Origin: Spirochaeta sp.
GTDB lineage: Bacteria > Spirochaetota > Spirochaetia > DSM-27196 > SLAA01
Assembly (NCBI GenBank): GCA_020201015.1
Contig: JAIVHN010000017.1
Location: forward strand, 1 to 12,837
Direction of reading: 5' to 3'
DNA: 12,837 bases
This document shows positions 5,288 to 11,872 of the stretch, piece after piece (within the stretch, counting starts at the first letter, position 1; each line of letters begins with the position of its first letter). A program made the translations under genes and the position numbers. The notes below the pieces were generated by a model. That model did no database searches. It saw only the letters and a list, made by a program, of their open reading frames with translations, and was not told the DNA's origin.

Positions 5288-6088
5288 ATGAAACGAGCGT
5301 TTATCATCATAGTTGTGGGCGTTGTTGTTGGGTTCCTTTCTGTGCCAAGTCTCCACGCACAGTCTTGGTTACGTGATGAGGGTCAATGGTTTCTTTCCGC
5401 ACGTGGTTCGTATCAACAGGCCCGTGATGCTTGGAATGAAGACGGCAAGCGTTCGAGCTACGACTCAACGTATCATAAAGGCGAGCTTGGAGTTTATGCC
5501 GAGTATGGCGCACAAGAGCGCGTGACCGTTGTCGGAAAACTTAGTGCTCCGTATGTCGATGACGAAAAAAACGACACGAGCTTTGGCCTTGGTGATCTGG
5601 GTGCTGGTGTTAATCTTGGCATCCTGCACGATACACCGGTAATTGGAGTGCTCCAGATTCTGGCCACTGTGCCGTTGCACGACCCGAGTATTGATCCTGA
5701 GCTTGGTTACGGTGCTGCAGGCGCTGAGATCAACGCGCTTATTAGTTCAACCTTTTCCGTTGCTGAGGTACCGGCTTGGTTGGATCTTAGCGGCGGGCTG
5801 CGGTATTTCTTCTCCAGCCGCTGGGATAGCTGGCATGGTTCCGCCGTTTTTGGCCTGCGTCCAACACCTAAAGTTGGGTTTATGGTGACCGGAGATGCTG
5901 TCTGGGACAGCGAGTTCTTCCGCAAGCGCAATAATGACGAAAAAGAGCGCAGGCTTTCGCTGGGCTTTGCACCTGTTTATGAACTGAGTGAGTACACCAG
6001 CCTAACCGGAGGCCTTGAGTACGATGTCTGGGGCAGGTCGGTCGGACAAGGAATTACCTTTCATATGGGGACTCAGCTGACATTCTGA
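5288..6088 (+). CDS. Outer-membrane beta-barrel protein (barrel 1)
   Basis: 266 aa. A classical Sec signal peptide (MKR, hydrophobic core about 5-19, cleavage near LHA-Q at 23-24) is followed by a chain of amphipathic strands with tight charged turns. Aromatic belts are visible, for example LDLSGGLRYFF, GSAVFGLRP and SLTGGLEYDVWG. The last residues, GITFHMGTQLTF, end in Phe as expected for the C-terminal beta-signal recognised by BamA. The size suits a 12- to 14-strand porin or transporter-like barrel. I cannot name the family or the substrate. It lies 82 bp downstream of the MarR gene on the same strand, so regulation by that protein is plausible. Its stop is 11 bp from the stop of the convergent methyltransferase gene, with no hairpin terminator between. 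Confidence 0.8.
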   Translation: MKRAFIIIVVGVVVGFLSVPSLHAQSWLRDEGQWFLSARGSYQQARDAWNEDGKRSSYDSTYHKGELGVYAEYGAQERVTVVGKLSAPYVDDEKNDTSFGLGDLGAGVNLGILHDTPVIGVLQILATVPLHDPSIDPELGYGAAGAEINALISSTFSVAEVPAWLDLSGGLRYFFSSRWDSWHGSAVFGLRPTPKVGFMVTGDAVWDSEFFRKRNNDEKERRLSLGFAPVYELSEYTSLTGGLEYDVWGRSVGQGITFHMGTQLTF

Positions 6089-6099
6089 CGCTACCAAGC

Positions 6100-6834
6100 C
6101 TACCTGGGTTTTTGGGCCTCAAAACGGACCACATATGCAGGGCCGCAGTGTTTCGGCCCTTCAAAAAGTTCTCTTTCAAGTTCCTCACATACAAGAATCT
6201 CAAAGTCGGAAAAGGCTGCGCGAAGTTCATCGGCTGTGACAAGCATTTCCGCCTCACGCGGGCCTCCGCTTTCATAGCCGTGAATCCGCTGGCGAGTGTG
6301 AAACCATTCGGTGACCATGCGACCACCGGGCTTCAGCAGGTTTCGATACAAATCAAATAGTTTAGGTTTTTTGTCCGACCACAGATGGAAAAAGGTTGCC
6401 ACCACCAGCGGGTAGGGGTAAGAGGGGGTCCAGCGGAGTGCATCGGTGCATACGATATTGATGCTGCCGGGCTTCTGTTTTTCCGGGTCGAGGTCTATGC
6501 CGTGATCAAAGGTCGAGTCTAAATCGGCGCAGCCCTTTAGCTCCTGTGCGGAGTCTGATCCGTTTGTTATCAGGTTGTACACTGGGATGCTGTTCTTGCT
6601 GGCGAGCGCATGTGTTTTTTCTATTCCCACAGAAGAAAAGTCAAGCGCGGTTACGGCGTATCCTTGTTTGGCAAGGTAAACGCTGTTTCTGCCCTCTCCA
6701 CAGGCAAGGTCTAGTACGCGTGGGTCATCTTGACCGTCAAGAAGGTGAACGCGTTCACGGATAAAGTCATTTGGGTTTTCTCCGTAGATATACTCATCGG
6801 TAGAAAAACGTTCGTCCCAGAAACGAGTTGCCAT
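6100..6834 (-). CDS. Class I SAM-dependent methyltransferase
   Basis: 244 aa from ATG 6834, chosen because AAGGAG lies 9 nt upstream and because MATRFWDERFSTDEYIYGENPNDF is the typical start of this TehB/COG0500-like group. A longer in-frame start at 6942 adds 36 residues with no ribosome-binding support. Motif I is VLDLACGEGRNSVYLA (40-55), and acidic Asp65 (TALDFS) should bind the ribose of SAM. Motif II/III regions are CTDALRW (129-135) and LVVATFFHLW (143-152), followed by LLKPGGRMVTEWFH (166-179). About 38 residues (roughly 84-122, acidic, Asp/Ser-rich) appear inserted between Asp65 and the motif II strand. The substrate is unknown; relatives methylate small molecules such as thiols, tellurite or selenite, or metabolic intermediates. 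The gene is divergent from the chorismate mutase gene and convergent with barrel 1. Confidence 0.88.
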   Translation of the reverse strand: MATRFWDERFSTDEYIYGENPNDFIRERVHLLDGQDDPRVLDLACGEGRNSVYLAKQGYAVTALDFSSVGIEKTHALASKNSIPVYNLITNGSDSAQELKGCADLDSTFDHGIDLDPEKQKPGSINIVCTDALRWTPSYPYPLVVATFFHLWSDKKPKLFDLYRNLLKPGGRMVTEWFHTRQRIHGYESGGPREAEMLVTADELRAAFSDFEILVCEELERELFEGPKHCGPAYVVRFEAQKPR

Positions 6835-6933
6835 GTTTGCACGCTCCTTTTTTTGGTACAGCTCCAGCGGCCGTGAGCTTACCTCAAAGTTACCGTACAT
6901 TACCACACAGAACGCAATTGCGAGCAAGTTTTT

Positions 6934-7027
6934 TTGACACACGAATCAGTGTACATAGTTTTGTCGCACATGAGTGTGGCCTCGGGACAGACGCAGCATA
7001 GGCATGCTACGCTACCGTTACACTGAT
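6934..7027 (+). promoter_or_regulatory. Divergent intergenic region: promoter candidate and inverted repeat
   Basis: In the 207 bp between the methyltransferase and chorismate mutase genes, a perfect TTGACA (6934-6939) is followed 16 bp later by TAGTTT (6956-6961), a weak -10. A 9-bp inverted repeat, ATCAGTGTA (6945-6953) and TACACTGAT (7019-7027), spans the presumed transcript start and could be an operator or a weak leader hairpin. No T-box or attenuator-like leader peptide is visible. For the minus-strand gene, TTGCTC and TAATGT can be found but are spaced 19 bp apart, so I do not call a promoter. Confidence 0.35.
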
Positions 7028-7041
7028 CACCGGAGCTTGGA

Positions 7042-7773
7042 GTGAACAACTTTGACCTTGATCTCATTGCCGCTCGGCTTGAGGCTCTTGAAGAAACCAT
7101 TATCCACCGCTTTATCGACAGGGCACAGTTTGCGAATAATGAACCGGCCTACCTGCCAAAGTACAGCGGATTTGCCGGAGCGGAAGATTCCTCGCTCTTT
7201 CAGGTTCGCTTAGAGGCTCAGGAACGCCTTGATGCCGAGTTCGGGCGCTATGTAGTGCCTGAGGAACGGCCCTACACAACCGCTTTGCCTGAGCCTCGGC
7301 GTCAGGTGTTGCTGCCGGATACCGGCATCGCGCGCATACAGTATGACTGCATAAATCAGACAGAAAAAATATATTCCGCCTATCTCAAAAGCCTTGTTAC
7401 GCTTTGCCCTGCGGGTGACGACGGACAGTACGGATCAAGTGTAGAGCACGACGTCTCGGCGCTACAGGCAATTGCACGGCGCGTTCATTACGGTGCGCTG
7501 TACGTCGCGGAGTCTAAGTATAGGGGCTCGCCCGATCTGTATCGTGAACTCATTCGTTCCGCAGATGCCGCAGAGCTTTTGCGGCGCCTAACCCGACCCG
7601 AGGTGGAAGATGCCGTGGTTGCGCGGCTGGCGGCTAAGGTGGAGCATCTGCAGGCGCATGTGAACCGCAGTATCCGGCGCATTGTTGAGCCGGAGCTGCT
7701 TGTTGAGTTTTATCGCGATGTAGTCATTCCGCTTACCAAAGCCGGACAGGTTGCGTATCTGCTACGACGGTGA
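7042..7773 (+). CDS. aroQ: Chorismate mutase, AroQ class, eukaryotic (yeast Aro7-like) type
   Basis: 243 aa from GTG 7042 (GGAG at 7032-7035, 6 nt upstream). It converts chorismate to prephenate, the branch point to Phe and Tyr. From memory, the sequence aligns over its whole length with yeast Aro7: LEALEETIIHRFIDRAQF (13-30), GSSVEHDVSALQAIARRVHYG (131-151), VAESKY (155-160) and the C-terminal VVIPLTKAGQVAYLLRR (227-243). Active-site counterparts are Arg12 (yeast R16), Arg147 (R157), Lys159 (K168), Glu189 (E198) and Thr232 (T242). Yeast Glu246 is Gln236 here; Gln is also the residue at that place in the E. coli enzyme, and E246Q yeast enzyme is known to work over a wider pH range. Yeast Asn194 appears as Arg185. 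The Gly-Ser pair of the effector site is kept (131-132), but the yeast Arg75-Arg76 pair is not obvious, so allostery is uncertain. There is no fused prephenate dehydratase or dehydrogenase and no signal peptide. Confidence 0.9.
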   Translation: MNNFDLDLIAARLEALEETIIHRFIDRAQFANNEPAYLPKYSGFAGAEDSSLFQVRLEAQERLDAEFGRYVVPEERPYTTALPEPRRQVLLPDTGIARIQYDCINQTEKIYSAYLKSLVTLCPAGDDGQYGSSVEHDVSALQAIARRVHYGALYVAESKYRGSPDLYRELIRSADAAELLRRLTRPEVEDAVVARLAAKVEHLQAHVNRSIRRIVEPELLVEFYRDVVIPLTKAGQVAYLLRR

Positions 7774-7799
7774 GAACGACTCGACCATTCTTTTTATAC

Positions 7800-7845
7800 A
7801 TAGTATGCTGACATACGTTGTCATAGTTGTTTTTCGAAGTCTAAT
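7800..7845 (+). promoter_or_regulatory. Promoter region of barrel gene 2
   Basis: TTGTCA (7818-7823) and TCTAAT (7840-7845), each 5 of 6 to consensus, are 16 bp apart. Just upstream, GTATG (7803-7807) and CATAC (7812-7816) form a small inverted repeat beginning with ATAGTAT (7800-7806), a heptamer shared with the marR and barrel 1 control regions. ATAGTTGT (7823-7830) also occurs before marR (4743-4750). The transcript would start close to the ribosome binding site (AGGGGG, 7852-7857). Confidence 0.5.
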
Positions 7846-7862
7846 TTGTTGAGGGGGACTAC

Positions 7863-8588
7863 GTGAAAAATCAAAGTGTAAAGATTGTAAAGATCATGAC
7901 GGTCTGCGCTGTTGCAGTTGTAATGGCACTGGGTGCAGGCCTGGCCCAACTGGGCGCCCAGGTTGCAGAAGACACCGAGGTCGCAGAGGTTGAAGAACCC
8001 GGCTCTCGGGCCACCATGGGTCCCGGAAATATTGATGTAGGGTTGTCTGGTGGCCTTGGGGGCTTAATATATCCGTATCTTGAACCGCAGGTGTCGGTTG
8101 GGGTGCTTGAGCTAGATGATGTTTCAATTAGTGTAGGTGGGCTTGCTGATGTTGGCTACTGCGTGTTGTGTCACTTGCTTGAGGTTGCGGACAGTGACTG
8201 GAGTTTGAGGTCGTACTATTTTGGTGTGTATGCGCGCGCATTGGTGCATCTGAACGTTTTGGCAGATCAAATTGGAGGGTCGATACGACTTGACCCGTAC
8301 GCCGGAGTTGCAGTGGGCCCACGCTTCTACTTTTTTGACCTTGAGTATGAGCCTTCAAACGACAGCGTCTCGACTACGCTACAGTCGGTGGTGTTTATGC
8401 CGCACATTGGCGCCCGCGTTTTTCCTAGCGAAGCAGCCCCTCTATTTCTTTTTGGTGACCTGAGATTCTTGCTTGAGTTTGGGCTGGGCTCAACAACAGT
8501 AACCGTTGGGAATCAGTCGTATACGGTAGACGACGAGGTAGCGGGAGGCGGAATTGGCATTGCACTTGGCGCGGGGCTGCGGTTGTAA
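7863..8588 (+). CDS. Secreted/outer-membrane beta-barrel-like protein (barrel 2)
   Basis: 241 aa from GTG 7863, with AGGGGG ending 5 nt upstream. The signal peptide has basic residues up to about 10, a hydrophobic core at about 12-28, and a likely cleavage near LGA-Q (30-33). An acidic, Glu/Val-rich linker (34-48) follows, then Gly-rich alternating strands: DVGLSGGLGG, SIRLDPYAGVAVGPRFYFF and a final GIGIALGAGLRL ending in Leu. This fits a small 8- to 10-strand outer-membrane barrel. The residues GYCVLCH (98-104) contain a CxxCH, the covalent haem-attachment motif of c-type cytochromes. In a barrel it is most likely chance or a disulphide pair, but it is worth noting. I cannot assign a family. 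The gene is separate from barrel 1 and not obviously its duplicate. Confidence 0.7.
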   Translation: MKNQSVKIVKIMTVCAVAVVMALGAGLAQLGAQVAEDTEVAEVEEPGSRATMGPGNIDVGLSGGLGGLIYPYLEPQVSVGVLELDDVSISVGGLADVGYCVLCHLLEVADSDWSLRSYYFGVYARALVHLNVLADQIGGSIRLDPYAGVAVGPRFYFFDLEYEPSNDSVSTTLQSVVFMPHIGARVFPSEAAPLFLFGDLRFLLEFGLGSTTVTVGNQSYTVDDEVAGGGIGIALGAGLRL

Positions 8589-8656
8589 AGATAGCCTCAC
8601 CAACCAAGGTACTCACTAACTATGCAAAGAGTCTGCTTGCATGGCATGATAGCGCC

Positions 8657-9364
8657 ATGAGTCCATCCGAGCGTATTCTAAGCTTTTCCATCCGGGCTGC
8701 TTTTCGGCTGCTGTGCCGTATGGATGTAAAACAGCTCCAACGCATACCGCGGTACGGTGCCGTGGTGCTTGCCACTAACCATATTGGTAATCTTGACGGG
8801 CCTTTGTTCTACAGTTTTTTGCGGCGACAGAAAAAAACTGGCATAGCCAAAAGGGAACTCTGGGAACATCCACTCACCGGATACATCATGCGCATTTGGG
8901 ACCTGATACCGATTGATCGGGGTGAAACTGACCGCGAGACAATTCGGCGCTGCTTTAAGGCGCTCGACGACGGGTATCTTCTTGGCATAGCGCCTGAAGG
9001 CACTCGAAGTAGAACTGGTATACTGGGTACCGGGCATCCGGGGGCAGTATACATTGCCGGGGCAAAAAAACTGCCCATTTATCCGGTGGCCCATTGGGGT
9101 ACCTCCGAGGTGCTTCGCAAGCTGACAAGTTTTCGAAGGCCTAATATCACTATCCGGGTGGGCCAGCCTTTTTTTTTAGAAAAACCGGGTGGTGGAAAAG
9201 TTGGGGTTGAAGATCGTACGCGGATGCTGGACGAAATGATGTACCAACTGGCTGTGCTGTTACCGCCGCAGTATCGCGGGGCTTATGCAGACATGAGCCG
9301 AATGACGACCGACTATATTCGTTACCTTGATGTCAACACGGAGGTAACCCCTCCTCCGGCATAG
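8657..9364 (+). CDS. plsC: PlsC-like 1-acyl-sn-glycerol-3-phosphate acyltransferase
   Basis: 235 aa. It probably transfers an acyl chain to lysophosphatidic acid to give phosphatidic acid at the inner membrane. The acyltransferase motifs appear in order: block I NHIGNLDGP (41-49; catalytic His42 and Asp47 of HX4D), block II IPIDRGE (84-90), block III APEGTRSRTG (112-121; acceptor-phosphate binding), and block IV LPIYPVAHWG (139-148). The N-terminus (about 1-22) is amphipathic and hydrophobic, fitting membrane association. ATG 8657 lacks a clear Shine-Dalgarno, though it fits the family length. It lies 68 bp after barrel 2 on the same strand, possibly in one transcript. The last 32 bp overlap the 3' end of the GH65 gene on the other strand. 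Homologues that acylate other acceptors exist, so the exact substrate is not certain. Confidence 0.88.
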   Translation: MSPSERILSFSIRAAFRLLCRMDVKQLQRIPRYGAVVLATNHIGNLDGPLFYSFLRRQKKTGIAKRELWEHPLTGYIMRIWDLIPIDRGETDRETIRRCFKALDDGYLLGIAPEGTRSRTGILGTGHPGAVYIAGAKKLPIYPVAHWGTSEVLRKLTSFRRPNITIRVGQPFFLEKPGGGKVGVEDRTRMLDEMMYQLAVLLPPQYRGAYADMSRMTTDYIRYLDVNTEVTPPPA

Positions 9365-11765
9365 GCTGCAGGTGACGATCTTCTATGCAACCGCCGCTTG
9401 CGTTGCTCGTGCACGCAGGAACTTTCACTGCTTCGCTTTGATCCAGATAAACCTCTTTGCCACACACCTCAATAGTAATGTCTTCGCCTTCTTGAAGTTC
9501 AAAACTGTACTCCTCGTGCGTGAACACCATCTGCAAAGTTCTTCCATGGAAGCGCAAGGAAAACTCCAATGTGGTCCAGGACTCAGGAATTCGGGGGCGA
9601 AAGCTCAGAGTGCCATGGAAGTCGCGCATGCCACCGAATCCGTAGGTCAGTACCATCCAAACACCACCGGTGGAGGCAATGTGCACCCCGTCGACGGTGT
9701 TTCCACCGACATCGGCAAGATCCATAAGCAACGCATACTGAAAATACTCAAGGGCCTTGTCTGCGTAACCAATTTCGGCGGCAAGAATTGCCTGCACACA
9801 TGCCGAGAGCGAGGAGTCTCCGGTTGTAAGCGGGTCATAATAGTCAAAGTTACGCCGCTTCTGCTCTATAGAGAACTGGTCACCAAGTAGCACCATAGCT
9901 AGAACTACATCGGCCTGTTTGATCACCTGGTGCCGATATATTACCAACGGATGGAAATGCAGGAGCAAGGGGTAAAGTGCTACCGGGGTGTTCTCAAAGT
10001 CCCACACCTCTTTCTCTAAGAAGTTCTCGTCTTGCGGGTGTATGCCGCGCTCTTTGTCGTAGGGTATGTACATTGCTTCGGCTGCACGGCGCCAGTAGAG
10101 TACCTCATCATTCTTGAGCTTAGTTTCATGAATGAGGTGTCGGTACGCATCGGGACGGTGTTCCTTGAGCCACTCAACTACCTCGGCCGCGTACCGAAGG
10201 TTTTCTCTGGCCATGAGGTTGGTAAAGGTATTGTCGTTTACAACGGTGGTGTACTCATCCGGGCCGGTTACACCGTGTATATGGAATGAACCGGTTTCTG
10301 GACCAAAGAATCCTAAACCTACCCAGAGCCGTGCTGTCTCGACCAGGATTTCGGCTCCAACCTCAGCCAAAAGATCGGAGTCACCGCGTATTGCTACGTA
10401 ACTTTTTATGGCATATGCAATGTCGGCGTTAATGTGGTACTGCGCGGTACCTGCCGCATAGTACGAAGAAGCTTCTTCACCATTAATGGTACGCCATGGA
10501 AAGAGGGCTCCTGGTTCTGAAAGCTCTTTGGCGCGCGCTCGTGCAGGATCAAGCATGGAGTGTCGGAACCGAAGGAGGTTCCGGGTTATGCGAGACTCGG
10601 TGTATGTGAGAAATGGCGCAACATAAATTTCGGTGTCCCAAAAATAGTGGCCCTCATAGGACTGGCCCGTCAGCCCCTTGGCCGGGATACCCGTTGTCTC
10701 GGCACGTGCCGAAGCTTGGCAAAGTTGGAAGATATTCCATCTAACGGCTTGTTGTACACGGGGTTCTGCGCCGACTACTATATCGGCCCGTCCCCAAAAC
10801 CGCGCTAAGTACTCATGCTGGGCGGTCTCGATACTGGTGTACCCTTCCCGCATTGCACGATCTAGCGTTCTCACTGAACGGTCGACCAACTCTATAGCTG
10901 GGACAGATCGTGATGTGTGATAGGTGCTAAACTTTGTAAGGCGGATAGGGACCCCTGCCTTAGCTTCAATAGTGAAGACCACCTTGCTAAGATCCTGGCT
11001 CCAACTGTTCTCAGCAAACCAATGATTCTCGGTTTCAAGATTGTGATCCATTCCAACGCCAAGCGTCATTCGTGAGTTTGTCGTCCGGTATCCGGTTACT
11101 ATACGGTGATCTTTCGTAATATGGTCGCGAGCATTGAGGACACGTTGGGTGAACCCCTTGGCGCGCCGTGGGTCGGGTTTACCGTTCCCATTTCCCGGCT
11201 CATCCGTTGCATGTGCATCCTGCCGGTTGAGCAGCTGAGACGACAGTACTACCGGAGCATCGGTGTCCAGGACAACTTCGTACACAACAGCGCTGACATG
11301 CCTATGCTCCAACGACACAAGGCGCCGTGAACGAACAGTCACCTGCTTACCCGCGGTAGACGACCACGTAAGCTCTCGCTGTAGAACGCCGGTTTTGAAG
11401 TCGAGGCGTCGCTCATATGAGGTGAGTCGTGCGGTAGGCAGGTAGAGCGGCTCGTCATCAACGTAGAGTTTGATTACGGTCGCGTCCGGGACGTTTACCA
11501 TGGTTTGCCCCGTGCGCGCAAAGCCGTACGCTTCCTCGGCATGCACTATTTGCCAGGTCTCATGAAAGCCGTTGCAGAATGTCCCGGCCTCCATTGTGGG
11601 GCGTCCCTCCTCAAATGTGCCGCGTACACCCAAAAAGCCGTTGCCAAGGCTGAATATGGTCTCGGCATTTCCCATCCAGTCGTCGGAGTAGCTGCGCTCG
11701 ATAATGGACCACTCGTCCGATGGATACAGATGCTCAGGAAGTAACCGAAACTGGCGTGGAATCAT
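9333..11765 (-). CDS. Glycoside hydrolase family 65 protein (maltose/trehalose/kojibiose-type phosphorylase)
   Basis: 810 aa from ATG 11765, preceded by AAGGA 9 nt upstream. MIPRQFRLLPEHLYPSDEW is the normal N-terminus of the family. The frame continues 28 codons further up to a TTG, but that extension has no ribosome-binding support. Order: N-terminal beta-sandwich with SLGNGFLGVRGTFEEG (39-54); (alpha/alpha)6 barrel with KGLTGQSYEGHYFWDTEIY (363-381); general acid Glu504 in HGVTGPDEYT; KQADVVLAMVLLGDQF (616-631); and the phosphate-site segment HIASTGGVW (695-703), which points to an inverting phosphorylase rather than a hydrolase. It would split an alpha-linked glucobiose with phosphate to give beta-glucose 1-phosphate and glucose. 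The linkage preferred cannot be told by eye. No beta-phosphoglucomutase is adjacent, though one often is. The tail after the last beta-domain (about 772-810) is unusual, with three Cys and many Pro; it overlaps plsC on the other strand. Confidence 0.93.
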   Translation of the reverse strand: MIPRQFRLLPEHLYPSDEWSIIERSYSDDWMGNAETIFSLGNGFLGVRGTFEEGRPTMEAGTFCNGFHETWQIVHAEEAYGFARTGQTMVNVPDATVIKLYVDDEPLYLPTARLTSYERRLDFKTGVLQRELTWSSTAGKQVTVRSRRLVSLEHRHVSAVVYEVVLDTDAPVVLSSQLLNRQDAHATDEPGNGNGKPDPRRAKGFTQRVLNARDHITKDHRIVTGYRTTNSRMTLGVGMDHNLETENHWFAENSWSQDLSKVVFTIEAKAGVPIRLTKFSTYHTSRSVPAIELVDRSVRTLDRAMREGYTSIETAQHEYLARFWGRADIVVGAEPRVQQAVRWNIFQLCQASARAETTGIPAKGLTGQSYEGHYFWDTEIYVAPFLTYTESRITRNLLRFRHSMLDPARARAKELSEPGALFPWRTINGEEASSYYAAGTAQYHINADIAYAIKSYVAIRGDSDLLAEVGAEILVETARLWVGLGFFGPETGSFHIHGVTGPDEYTTVVNDNTFTNLMARENLRYAAEVVEWLKEHRPDAYRHLIHETKLKNDEVLYWRRAAEAMYIPYDKERGIHPQDENFLEKEVWDFENTPVALYPLLLHFHPLVIYRHQVIKQADVVLAMVLLGDQFSIEQKRRNFDYYDPLTTGDSSLSACVQAILAAEIGYADKALEYFQYALLMDLADVGGNTVDGVHIASTGGVWMVLTYGFGGMRDFHGTLSFRPRIPESWTTLEFSLRFHGRTLQMVFTHEEYSFELQEGEDITIEVCGKEVYLDQSEAVKVPACTSNASGGCIEDRHLQPMPEEGLPPC

Positions 11766-11872
11766 GACTGAAAGTCCTTTTGCGCCAACGGTGACGCAGA
11801 CGTTAATGTGCTTGTCACGAAGTATAGAAGCGAGTTCTGCACAGGTCAAATTTTTCTCTACATCGCTTGGTC

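Noticed and set aside
6835..6942. Longer methyltransferase start giving a hydrophobic N-terminus
   Set aside because: The extra 36 residues lack a ribosome binding site, while ATG 6834 has AAGGAG and begins with typical family sequence.
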